Shown here piece by piece: positions 7,346 through 14,695 of a stretch of 37,738 nt of DNA (within the stretch, counting starts at the first letter, position 1; every line of letters begins with the position of its first letter). The translations under genes and the position numbers were made by a program. The notes beneath the pieces were generated by a model, which worked only from the letters and a program-made list of their open reading frames with translations, did not search any database and had not been told where the DNA came from. Origin of the DNA: a virus. The stretch is taken from IMG/VR virus record IMGVR_UViG_3300047319_000436, positions 1-37,738 of that record; one strand, 5' to 3'.

Positions 7346-7917
7346 GAACAACCGAACCAACAAGCATCACACAGGCCGAGGCCCTCGAATGGAAACGCGG
7401 CTTTTCAAACTACCCGGCGACGCTCTGGACGCTGCAGTACCGTTTTCGCGGACCCGGCACGGGCTTTAATGTCGCTGGCGTGGCTGACGGTAATGGGTTT
7501 GTTATCTCAGTGCCGACGACCTCGACCGACGAGCTCGCCACGGGCGATTATCAATGGCAGGCATGGGTGACGGAGATCGCCGACTCGACGAATGTTCTGA
7601 TGATCGACGAGGGCGTGATGAACGTTCGCCGCGGCTTTACGTCGGGCGACATCGGCACGGTCGAACTGCGATCGCCCGCGAAGCAGATGCTCGACTCGAT
7701 CAATAGTGCCCTCTCTGCCTTTGCGACGAGCGATGTAACAGCATATGAGATCAGTACCCCGGCAGGCACCCGCAGGGTCACACGCTCGGACAAAACACAA
7801 CTGCTGTCGATGCGAAAAGAATACGCGACCATTGTAGAGAACGAGCTCGCCCGCGAACGTGCCCGGCAAGGCAAGCCGCTAATGGCGAGCATTCAAATGA
7901 GGGTTTACGATGAATAA
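7342..7917 (+). CDS. Head-tail connector: N-terminal beta domain plus gpW-like C-terminus
   Basis: The 191-residue protein sits exactly where lambda W lies, between the large terminase and the portal. Residues about 110-180 follow the gpW pattern: a helix (MLDSINSALSAFAT), a beta hairpin (AYEISTPAGTRRVTRSDK) and a long charged helix (LLSMRKEYATIVENELARER). Lambda gpW is only 68 residues. Here about 100 residues of beta-rich sequence precede it, resembling the immunoglobulin-like N-terminal domains of baseplate proteins (TLQYRFRGPGTGFN, YQWQAWVTE). gpW seals the portal before tail attachment. The fusion is unusual for the family. Confidence 0.65.
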   Translation: MRTTEPTSITQAEALEWKRGFSNYPATLWTLQYRFRGPGTGFNVAGVADGNGFVISVPTTSTDELATGDYQWQAWVTEIADSTNVLMIDEGVMNVRRGFTSGDIGTVELRSPAKQMLDSINSALSAFATSDVTAYEISTPAGTRRVTRSDKTQLLSMRKEYATIVENELARERARQGKPLMASIQMRVYDE

Positions 7918-9490
7918 ACAACCGAAAAAGAAACTAGCGGCCCGGCTCTATGACGCCATATTTCAGCCGGAAAAGATGAACCGCCACTATGCGGCGGCCA
8001 AGGCCAGCCGCCTCAATGCAGGCTGGTCGACGATTCCGACGGGCGTGAATTGGGAAACCCGCGTCTCGCTCCCGGCTTTGATCGCACGCTCGAGGCAAGC
8101 GGCCCGCGACGATCTGCATATCGTAAATTATCTGCGGCTGATGCGTGCGAATGTCATCGGCTGCGAGGGCATTCAACTTCAATCAAATGCCCGCAGCCCT
8201 CGCGGAAAACTGAACGTAAAGCTTAACGCGATGGTCGAGGACGCCTGGTCGAAATGGACTTACGCTGAAACATGCACGGTGAGCGGGAAACTCGACTGGA
8301 AAGGCGTTCAGGATCTTGCGGTGACGCAGATCGAGCGAGACGGGGCGTTTCTGATCCAGATGATCGAAGCCGACAACGAATTTGGCTTTGCCTTAAAAAC
8401 ATGGGATGTGCTTTGGCTCGATCACACTTATAACCGGATATTAAACAACGGTCATCGCATCATCATGTCGATCGAGATCGACGCAAACGGGAAACCTGTT
8501 ACATATTGGCTAACAACACCATTTACCGAGATTAATTTCACAGCCGAGCGGATTCGCATTCCCGTTCCCGCCGAGCAGATGATCCACGGCGTGCTCTACC
8601 ACGATGACGAATCGCAGGTTCACGGCATTCCCGGCACGGCGTCGGCACTGCTACCCGCGAAAAATGCTCTCGGGTATTCTGAGGGCGTAGTCACTCAGGC
8701 ACGCGTAGGGGCGAATACCTTTGGCGTGCTCGAGAACACAGTACCAGACGGCGAGTTTTCGTATAACGGGGCAGAGAATGCGGAGGGCGTCGAGCAGCAC
8801 CCGTATATCGAGTCGTCACCGCTGTCGATCACGCCTCTGCTGCCCGGCTGGAAACTGAACCAATTCGACCCGAAACAGCCGACGCAAAACCATTCAGAAT
8901 TCAAGAAAACACTCGACATGGATATCGCGGTCGCGCTCGGACTGCCATATTTTCTGCTGATGGGCAATTGGGAAGCCGTTAACTTCAGCTCGTCACGCGG
9001 CGGGCTCGGCGAGTTTCGCGAGCGGTGCAAAGGGTATCAGTCGTTCATCGCTACAACGCTTTGCCGCCGGGTGTTCAATACATGGCTCCGGCAGGCATGG
9101 CTAAAGGGCCAGCTAGCGATCACCCCTGCTGAATTCGACGAAGTTCAAAACCCGGACTGGACGCCACGCGGGTTTGATTACATCGACCCGCTCAAGGACA
9201 TCGAAACCGACGTGATCGCCCTTGAGAATAAGCTTTCCACCTATGATGAGATCCTTGCCCGGCGAGGCGTCGATCTCGAGGACCATCTTGATGCGCTGGT
9301 CGCCGAGCAGAAACTGGCCAAATCAAAAGGCGTCGATCTCCAGCCGGTTACAACCATCAAGGTCACCGAAAACGCACCGGCTCCAGCCGGGGATACGCCG
9401 CCCAAGGACAATTCAGGCGGCAATACCGGCACCAAGCAACCACAAGATAATGCGGCCAAAGGCTACTCGAACGGCAAATATGTGAATTAG
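7910..9490 (+). CDS. Portal protein, lambda gpB family
   Basis: At 526 residues this is close to lambda gpB (533). Family features include the RARDL-like N-terminal region (SRQAARDDLHIVNYLRLMRANVIGCEGIQLQ), the conserved VLWLDH and RIPVPAEQMIHGVLYHDDESQVHGIP segments, and the C-terminal NFSSSRGGLGEFRERCKGYQ block. It forms the dodecameric ring through which DNA enters and leaves the capsid. The start overlaps the previous gene by 8 bases. The C-terminal 60 residues are Pro/Gly/Asn-rich and probably disordered. Confidence 0.95.
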   Translation: MNKQPKKKLAARLYDAIFQPEKMNRHYAAAKASRLNAGWSTIPTGVNWETRVSLPALIARSRQAARDDLHIVNYLRLMRANVIGCEGIQLQSNARSPRGKLNVKLNAMVEDAWSKWTYAETCTVSGKLDWKGVQDLAVTQIERDGAFLIQMIEADNEFGFALKTWDVLWLDHTYNRILNNGHRIIMSIEIDANGKPVTYWLTTPFTEINFTAERIRIPVPAEQMIHGVLYHDDESQVHGIPGTASALLPAKNALGYSEGVVTQARVGANTFGVLENTVPDGEFSYNGAENAEGVEQHPYIESSPLSITPLLPGWKLNQFDPKQPTQNHSEFKKTLDMDIAVALGLPYFLLMGNWEAVNFSSSRGGLGEFRERCKGYQSFIATTLCRRVFNTWLRQAWLKGQLAITPAEFDEVQNPDWTPRGFDYIDPLKDIETDVIALENKLSTYDEILARRGVDLEDHLDALVAEQKLAKSKGVDLQPVTTIKVTENAPAPAGDTPPKDNSGGNTGTKQPQDNAAKGYSNGKYVN

Positions 9491-9493
9491 GAG

Positions 9494-9510
9494 ACCTTTT
9501 TACCCCCCTA
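9494..9510 (+). repeat. 17-bp repeat, copy 2
   Basis: This is an exact second copy of ACCTTTTTACCCCCCTA found at 258-274. It lies 4 bases after the portal stop, within the 92-base leader of the protease-capsid gene. The leader is otherwise AT-rich with no obvious terminator. As the capsid is the most abundant late product, a shared promoter or processing site at this location would make sense, but the sequence does not look like a standard sigma-70 promoter. Confidence 0.6.
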
Positions 9511-9582
9511 CGATTTTATTTAATCTCTTCTCTGATAAATTCACGGGCTATACAGAACTTTCGTTTTGTATGGCCTTTCTTT

Positions 9583-11454
9583 ATGCCCGAAAACCTAACG
9601 CGAGATCAGATAATCCGCAAGGCTACGACCGAGACGCACAAACGCTCTTTTACGATCGAGCGCGCAGACCCGACAGCGACAGACAACCGCACAGTGGAGC
9701 TTGCCTTTGCGTCCGACCTTCCGTGCGAGCATTTCTCTTACAAGCTTTTTGATTATATCGACGTCTCACTCTCGATGGCCACGGGTGCGATGCGAACCGA
9801 CCGACTCGCGAGCGGTGCCGCATTGCTTGCCGATCACAACCCGACGGACCAGATCGGCGTCGTGGAAAGTTTTTCGGTGGACCCGAAGGACGGCATGGCG
9901 AGGGCAGTCGTCCGCTTTTCAAAATCTGCCAGAGGCCAGGAAATTTATCAGGACGTGATCGACGGCATTCGTCGCAATGTGAGCGTCGGGTTTTCGATAT
10001 ACAAGCTCGTACTCGAAGAGGAGAACGATGCTGACAACGATCTTTACAGGGCGGACGACTGGGAACCGTTCGAGCTCTCGATAGTATCCATCCCCGCTGA
10101 CATCAGCGTTGGCGTCGGCCGATCGGCCGAATTCAATAAATCAGAACCAACACTGGAGATTCAAACAATGGCTAAAGAAGAAATGGAAAAACCGGAGTCT
10201 CCGGTTGTGGAAACGGAAGTTCAGACCCGCGATGCTGAAGACGCTCGCAGGGTCGCGGACGTTCAAAATCAGATCAAGTTCGGAGCCACGTTCGGCTTTG
10301 AAAAAGAAGTTCGGGAAGCCTCCCTGGCCAATTCCGATTTCACGATGGCCGATGCCCGCATGCTTGTGCAGCAACTAAAAGCCAAAGCTGACGATATTGC
10401 TACGCGGGTTTCGCCACCAAGGCGGATCACCACTGATGCACGAACGCTCGGCGGTGCGTTCGTCTCGTCAGGCGAATATCAAAGCATCGTACCGAAGTCG
10501 AGACAGAAACGCAGCATCTTTGTTGAAACAGATATTTTACCCAGCCAGATGTATCGCACAACGTACAGCGGCACGGGCGACTCTCTTACTGGCTATGACC
10601 GCGTACCGGGAATTGTTGAGCTGGGGCAACAGCCGCCGACGGTCGCTGACCTGTTCATGCAGGCAACGACCAACTCGCCGACTGTTCGCTATATGCGGGA
10701 AGCGTCATACACGAACGCAGCGGACTGGACGACTGAAGGCGACGACAAACCCGAGGCCGCATTCGATCTTGAAGAGGTCGATGCAACAGTTCGCAAGGCG
10801 GCCGTATGGTCAAAGGTCACAGACGAGACCCTCGAAGATTTCAGCGACATCCGCCCGTACATTGATCAACGCCTTTCGTTCATGCTCCGTACAAAGATCG
10901 ATTCCGATCTACTCAACGGAACCGGCACAGCTCCGCAGATAGCGGGCCTGCTCGGGACCACCGGCATCCAGACCTCAGAAATGGCCAGCAATACCGCAGC
11001 CACTTTCGCCAACGCGATCCTGCACGCGATCACGCTGGTCCGCTCAGTAGGTTTCTTTGAGCCTGATGCGATCGTGATGCACCCGAACGATTATGAAAAG
11101 CTGCGACTTGCCGTGGACGGTAATACTCAATATTACGGCGGCGGCTTTTTCCAGAACCAGTACGGGGTCGGCCCGACGCCTACAGCCCCGCCGATCTGGG
11201 GTCTCCGTGTTGTGCAAACGACCGCGATTAGTGAGATCGACCTTGCGACGCCGGCCGCTGGAAACAAAGGTCCGATCGTCGGTGCGTTCAATCTCGGCGG
11301 CGCGGTGTATTACCGAAACGGCCTTGCGATCGAGTCGACGAATACGGACGGTGATGACTTCATCATGAACTTAACGACGATCCGGGTAGAGCAAAGGCTT
11401 GCGCTGGCTGTGTATCGGCCCAAAGCTTTTTGCCGAGTCATCAACGCAGCGTAA
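9583..11454 (+). CDS. Prohead protease fused to HK97-type major capsid protein
   Basis: One frame of 623 codons covers two functions. Residues about 20-185 are an S78 prohead protease with candidate catalytic His85 (LLADHNPTDQIG) and Ser134 (NVSVGFS) and the FELSIVSIPAD end motif. Residues about 196-285 are a charged, helical scaffold (delta-like) region, and residues about 285-623 are an HK97-fold capsid protein (the E-loop/N-arm, VRYMREASYTNAADWTTEG, DLLNGTGTAPQIAGLLGT, MHPNDYEKLR, GAFNLGGAVYYRNGL). Separate HK97 protease and capsid genes total about 610 residues, so the fusion is full length. An internal start at codon 196 probably supplies extra capsid subunits. Confidence 0.93.
   Translation: MPENLTRDQIIRKATTETHKRSFTIERADPTATDNRTVELAFASDLPCEHFSYKLFDYIDVSLSMATGAMRTDRLASGAALLADHNPTDQIGVVESFSVDPKDGMARAVVRFSKSARGQEIYQDVIDGIRRNVSVGFSIYKLVLEEENDADNDLYRADDWEPFELSIVSIPADISVGVGRSAEFNKSEPTLEIQTMAKEEMEKPESPVVETEVQTRDAEDARRVADVQNQIKFGATFGFEKEVREASLANSDFTMADARMLVQQLKAKADDIATRVSPPRRITTDARTLGGAFVSSGEYQSIVPKSRQKRSIFVETDILPSQMYRTTYSGTGDSLTGYDRVPGIVELGQQPPTVADLFMQATTNSPTVRYMREASYTNAADWTTEGDDKPEAAFDLEEVDATVRKAAVWSKVTDETLEDFSDIRPYIDQRLSFMLRTKIDSDLLNGTGTAPQIAGLLGTTGIQTSEMASNTAATFANAILHAITLVRSVGFFEPDAIVMHPNDYEKLRLAVDGNTQYYGGGFFQNQYGVGPTPTAPPIWGLRVVQTTAISEIDLATPAAGNKGPIVGAFNLGGAVYYRNGLAIESTNTDGDDFIMNLTTIRVEQRLALAVYRPKAFCRVINAA
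10154..10170 (+). promoter_or_regulatory. Internal ribosome binding site and start codon for free capsid protein
   Basis: TGGAG at 10154-10158 lies 9 bases before an in-frame ATG at 10168-10170, codon 196 of the protease-capsid gene. The codon lies at the junction between the protease domain and the scaffold-capsid part. Initiation here would give a 428-residue capsid precursor without protease, which solves the stoichiometry problem of a 1:1 fusion (hundreds of capsid subunits but few protease copies are needed). Confidence 0.6.
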
Positions 11455-11476
11455 TAAACAACAAAGGGGAAGTCTT

Positions 11477-11782
11477 ATGATTCCGGACAAGGATTATTAC
11501 GTGGACGCTAGCGGCAAACTCACGGACGACCCGGCGAAGTATGCAGCACAGGTTGCGGTCGCCGGCGTCTTTCTCGATGAACGCCATGCTAAACGATACG
11601 GCATCTCGGACGTCCTTGTATCAGTTGATGAACCTGGAGCATCGCGTCGGGTAATGGGCAGAAACGAATCTTCTGTCCGAATTCAAAAAATTGAGGATAA
11701 AACCGAGTCAGCGCCAAAGGCGGAAACGCCGGAAGCAACGTCCACGGAGCCAAAAGCTAAAAAAGGAGCAAAAAGCAAATGA
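11477..11782 (+). CDS. Hypothetical small head-region protein
   Basis: ATG at 11477 follows AAAGGGGAAG and opens a 101-codon frame. The N-terminal half is mixed alpha/beta (YVDASGKLTDDPAKYAAQVAVAGVFLDERHAKRYGI); the C-terminal third is Lys/Glu/Ala/Pro-rich and probably disordered (ending in KAKKGAKSK). The position after the capsid gene is where decoration or FI-like accessory proteins are usually found. No family is recognised. It overlaps the next gene by 4 bases. Confidence 0.6.
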   Translation: MIPDKDYYVDASGKLTDDPAKYAAQVAVAGVFLDERHAKRYGISDVLVSVDEPGASRRVMGRNESSVRIQKIEDKTESAPKAETPEATSTEPKAKKGAKSK

Positions 11783-12207
11783 GCCGAATAGTTAAACAAA
11801 CCACGCCGGGCACGACATCGATCGCGACGACCAGCACCACCGACGAATATTTGATCGCCCCACAGTCGGGCAGACTTGTCTCGGCGTTATTTACTTCGCT
11901 GGCGGCTCTGGCCGCTCACGATACGAACTTTGTGACGTTCACGATCACGAACCTCGGGCAAGCAGGTGCGGGCACAGCTGTGATGCTCGCGGCAACCGCC
12001 GCGAACACGACCAAGATCACCGGCGGCGCGGCTCTCGTGGCCAACGCGAAACGAGCACTAGTGCTGACCACCGTGGCAGCGGACAAGGTTGTAGTCGAGG
12101 GTGATGTCTTACTGGTTCGCTTTACGGCGGGCGGCACGTTGGCCGGTGCCGTGACGCGGCCGATGGTTCAGATCGGGGTCAAGACGACCGGGCAAGCACG
12201 GGGATAA
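11779..12207 (+). CDS. Beta-rich head protein, possible decoration protein
   Basis: The 142-residue product is rich in Thr, Ala, Val and Gly with alternating hydrophobic patterns expected for beta strands, and lacks charged helices. In the lambda-like order, the slot between the capsid and the FII-like joining protein commonly holds decoration or stabilisation proteins. It abuts the next gene with no gap (TAA directly followed by ATG). No specific family signature is recognised; a decoration role is inferred from location and composition. Confidence 0.5.
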   Translation: MSRIVKQTTPGTTSIATTSTTDEYLIAPQSGRLVSALFTSLAALAAHDTNFVTFTITNLGQAGAGTAVMLAATAANTTKITGGAALVANAKRALVLTTVAADKVVVEGDVLLVRFTAGGTLAGAVTRPMVQIGVKTTGQARG

Positions 12208-12504
12208 ATGATCGGTGATGAGGACCTCGCGCATATCTTTGCAAGCGGTGACTTTGACGAAGAGGTTATCTTCGCAACATCACCCGATGAGACGAACGTG
12301 CGGGCATGGTTCACAGCAAAGACCGAGGGGAGCCAGATCTACGGCGTCGATATCGAGGCCCAATCGCCGACGCTGATGCTGCAGACCTCGGATGTGCCGA
12401 CGAGAGTGGTCGGCCTGACGGTCACGGTTCGCAGCGTCGATTACACGGTCCAAAAAGCCGAGAACAATGGGACAGGCGTTTCGACGCTTTATTTGAAAAC
12501 TTAA
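12208..12504 (+). CDS. Head-tail joining protein, FII-like
   Basis: At 98 residues this is a little smaller than lambda gpFII (117). It has the family's pattern: an N-terminal helix ending in FASGDFDEEVIFA, a central EAQSPTLMLQTSDVP segment and a C-terminal beta hairpin (VRSVDYTVQKAENNGTGVSTLYL). FII-type proteins close the head after packaging and form the surface to which the tail binds. The order FII then tail terminator is the same as in lambda apart from the missing Z. Confidence 0.7.
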   Translation: MIGDEDLAHIFASGDFDEEVIFATSPDETNVRAWFTAKTEGSQIYGVDIEAQSPTLMLQTSDVPTRVVGLTVTVRSVDYTVQKAENNGTGVSTLYLKT

Positions 12505-12505
12505 G

Positions 12506-12991
12506 ATGGCCGATTCGATAGAGCAGAAACTGGTTTCGGCGATCCTGACACGGCTCAAGACGATCAGGACGACGGCTCCGAATCTGGTTGGCTATCAAAC
12601 CGACATCGGCGTCAACGTCGAGGATTCTCAAACGAATTGGAATGAGGACGAGCAGTTGCCGGCCATCAGCGTCTTTACGGGTACGACCGAGACGCAGGAT
12701 CCACCGAACGAGGCCATTGACAATACAAAGATCAGAATTCACCTGATGCCGGTGATGATCAAGGTCTTTCTCAAAGCGGGAACGGATGCGGCGAATGCCA
12801 GAATGGCCATCTCTGATATCTTCCGAGCCATTCGCCAGGACGACCACTGGACAGTATCGGCAGTAGAACTTGCGATGTGGACGCAGCAAAAGAATCACGG
12901 GATCGAGTATTCGGACAGCTTTGAGATAGTCGGGGCACAGGTTGAGATCTCGATCGCGTACCACAGTCTTAAATTCAATGCGGAGAGCTAA
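12506..12991 (+). CDS. Tail terminator-like protein (gpU-like)
   Basis: The 161-residue product has the alpha/beta composition of tail terminators: an N-terminal helix (IEQKLVSAILTRLKTIR), a central beta sheet (LPAISVFTGT, IRIHLMPVMIKVFLKA), a helix with NARMAISDIFRAIR, and a final strand (AQVEISIAYHS). Tail terminators cap the tail tube and join it to the head. The position between the FII-like and tail tube genes supports the call. Length is near that of lambda gpU (131) with an added central loop. Confidence 0.65.
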   Translation: MADSIEQKLVSAILTRLKTIRTTAPNLVGYQTDIGVNVEDSQTNWNEDEQLPAISVFTGTTETQDPPNEAIDNTKIRIHLMPVMIKVFLKAGTDAANARMAISDIFRAIRQDDHWTVSAVELAMWTQQKNHGIEYSDSFEIVGAQVEISIAYHSLKFNAES

Positions 12992-13000
12992 ATAAAATTT

Positions 13001-13201
13001 ATGCCAAAAATAGTAAAGGTCAAATTACACGCCCGGTCTCACGTCCACGGCGAGGCCCGCAATAAAGGCGAGATCGTCGAGTTGCCCGAACTGGCGGATG
13101 ACGGCCTGCCTCTGGCTTCTGTCTTTGGCGAGATCGTCGGAGCGGCCGAGGCAAAACCTGCGGATGTCGCACCGGCCGCAGAAGAAGACGAAGAAAGTTA
13201 A
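13001..13201 (+). CDS. Small hypothetical protein of the neck region
   Basis: The 66-residue product begins with a beta-rich region (MPKIVKVKLHARSHVHG, GEIVELPELADDG) of the kind found in many small phage proteins encoded between connector and tail genes, and ends in an Ala/Glu-rich disordered tail. It is too short for a confident fold assignment. It is followed by the tail tube gene after a 22-base gap with a good ribosome binding site. Confidence 0.5.
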   Translation: MPKIVKVKLHARSHVHGEARNKGEIVELPELADDGLPLASVFGEIVGAAEAKPADVAPAAEEDEES

Positions 13202-13223
13202 CTAACAGCAAAGAGGAACGATC

Positions 13224-13988
13224 ATGGCATTTACCGAAACAGTAACTTACGTTTATAACCGCGGCCAGCTCTGGATGGGCGACGCGATCGCGGGCGGTAT
13301 GCCGTCCAGTTTTCCGATCGACATCGCGGCGATCGACACGTTCGAGATCACGCTAACTCCGTCATATGTCGAGCATGTCCAGAAACAGACCGCAGTCGCC
13401 ACGAAAGATATAAGGGCACTCAGCGAGATCACCGCAACGGGCAAGATCACCTGCTCGCAGCGATCTGTCACGCTGATGACAAGGTGGCTTTATGGTTCGA
13501 ACACAACCATAGCTGGCGGTGCGCTCTCATCGACGGCGTTCGTCAAAACTCCTGTCGTCGTTGGAGATATTCTACCCATACCAGGCAACCGGACAAAGAT
13601 GACAGCGGTTGTTGTAACCGATTCCACTCCGACGACCGGAGTATTAGGCACAGACTACGAGCTCGACGCCGACGCAGGCCTTGTTAAAGTTCTGAGCATT
13701 TCCACCCTAACGACGATGCCATGGAAGGTGGCAGGAACCGAAGGCGCGGCGACAGGTATCAATATTTTCCAAAGTCCACCCGTGCTGCAGGGCTTGCGTT
13801 TCAAGGGCATCAACATCACGAACAACAACGCCATCGAGATCCTCGATATTCCGAAACTTCAACTCAGCCCGGCCGGAGCATGGCAACAGTTGGGCGACGG
13901 CACCAGCGTCGCATCGTATGAGTGGGATTTCGAGATCCTTACGGATGCCACGAACCTTGTCTATCCGTTCGGTCGTCAGAAGCTCTAA
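13224..13988 (+). CDS. Major tail tube protein
   Basis: AGAGGA precedes the start. The 254-residue protein has the size of lambda gpV (246) and its layout: an N-terminal strand pair (YVYNRGQLWMGDAIAG), the ITLTPSYVEHVQKQTAVATKD loop region, a central sheet and a C-terminal part where tube proteins carry extra domains. Rings of this protein stack to form the tail tube around the tape measure. Its location directly before the frameshifted chaperone gene and tape measure is the canonical one. Confidence 0.8.
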   Translation: MAFTETVTYVYNRGQLWMGDAIAGGMPSSFPIDIAAIDTFEITLTPSYVEHVQKQTAVATKDIRALSEITATGKITCSQRSVTLMTRWLYGSNTTIAGGALSSTAFVKTPVVVGDILPIPGNRTKMTAVVVTDSTPTTGVLGTDYELDADAGLVKVLSISTLTTMPWKVAGTEGAATGINIFQSPPVLQGLRFKGINITNNNAIEILDIPKLQLSPAGAWQQLGDGTSVASYEWDFEILTDATNLVYPFGRQKL

Positions 13989-14006
13989 AGAGAGGAATGA
14001 ACAACT

Positions 14007-14028
14007 AGGGCGGTAGCGATGCCGCCCT
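14007..14028 (+). promoter_or_regulatory. Hairpin between tail tube and tail chaperone genes
   Basis: AGGGCGG (14007-14013) pairs perfectly with CCGCCCT (14022-14028) around an 8-base loop, 7 bases before the chaperone ATG. No T-run follows, so it is unlikely to be an efficient intrinsic terminator. It may attenuate expression, stabilise the upstream message, or limit ribosome access to the chaperone start, which would lower chaperone relative to tail tube. Confidence 0.45.
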
Positions 14029-14035
14029 CCAATTT

Positions 14036-14446
14036 ATGATCAAAGTCACAGGGAAACGGCCTATCAGGTCGACAACCGCACCATATATTTTGGATGACGG
14101 TGAGACCGTCGAGATCACCGTCGAATATTTCTCATCGACACCCGGTTATTTGAAACAGCGAATGCTCGAGGCCATGAAAGCCGATGAAGAGTATCAAAAG
14201 AAACTCGAAGAGGCCGAGAAAAAAGGCAAGACGCTGCCGCCGAGATTCGTATACGCGACTGACGAGATGGTTCGGGACATCTTCGCTTTGCGCGATCCGG
14301 ATGGGGAACTCTTCGCCGACGAGAAAGGCAAGCCGATGAAGATCACGGTAGAGAATCTTGACAAGCTCGACCAGCGAAACCTGAACGCGATCCGAACGGC
14401 GATCACCGAGGACATCTCGGGAAAAAAATCTCAGCCAGCCGGGTAG
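14036..14446 (+). CDS. Tail assembly chaperone, short form (G-like)
   Basis: The unshifted product is 136 residues, close to lambda gpG (140). It is highly charged, with a Lys/Glu-rich helix in the middle (YQKKLEEAEKKGKTLPP) and a C-terminal helix ending at the frameshift site. It lies between tail tube and tape measure genes, the fixed position of tail chaperones in long-tailed phages. The protein binds the tape measure during tail assembly and is not part of the finished virion. Confidence 0.8.
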   Translation: MIKVTGKRPIRSTTAPYILDDGETVEITVEYFSSTPGYLKQRMLEAMKADEEYQKKLEEAEKKGKTLPPRFVYATDEMVRDIFALRDPDGELFADEKGKPMKITVENLDKLDQRNLNAIRTAITEDISGKKSQPAG

Positions 14447-14649
14447 CCGATTGGCTCGAGGGGAAACGGCCGCAAGGCAAGTTCACCAAAGACCCGATGC
14501 CCGAACGCCTGCTATACGTGCTGGCTAAAGAGTATTGTCAATCGCCGGGCGACGTCGAGAATTGGGAACCGTTCCATTTGAATCGGGCGATCATATTACT
14601 CGAAGCTGAGGCCGAGCTGAGACGTCGCGAAGAGAAAAAACGCAAGTAG
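14036..14649 (+). CDS. Tail assembly chaperone, frameshifted long form (GT-like)
   Basis: A -1 shift at the seven-A site 14422-14428 takes ribosomes past the G stop (14444-14446) into a second frame that stays open to TAG at 14647-14649. The product is about 204 residues: 131 from G, then a T-like part starting ISASRVADWLEGK and ending in the helix LLEAEAELRRREEKK. The second frame has no good independent start, which supports expression only by frameshift. The T-like domain recruits tail tube subunits in lambda. Confidence 0.8.
14422..14428 (+). promoter_or_regulatory. Programmed -1 frameshift slippery site (A AAA AAA)
   Basis: Codons 130 and 131 are both AAA and codon 129 ends in A, giving a perfect A_AAA_AAA heptamer in the zero frame, preceded by GG and followed by TCT. 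Tandem slippage by one base leads into the open -1 frame. A short G/C-rich stretch after the site may give a weak stimulatory structure. Confidence 0.8.
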
Positions 14650-14654
14650 TAAAG

Positions 14655-14686
14655 GCCCGCCCGATTAAATTTGGCGGGCATTTTTA
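14655..14686 (+). terminator. Intrinsic terminator before the tape measure gene
   Basis: GCCCGCC (14655-14661) pairs with GGCGGGC (14673-14679) around an 11-base loop and is followed by ATTTTTA. It ends 10 bases before the tape measure start. It may be partial, reducing transcription of the tail genes relative to head and tube genes, or be read through by an antitermination mechanism. Confidence 0.75.
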
Positions 14687-14695
14687 TTAGATAAA

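Noticed and set aside
14007-14028. Strong intrinsic terminator before the tail chaperone
   Set aside because: The stem is good but no T-run follows, and the downstream gene is needed together with its neighbours; kept only as a regulatory hairpin.
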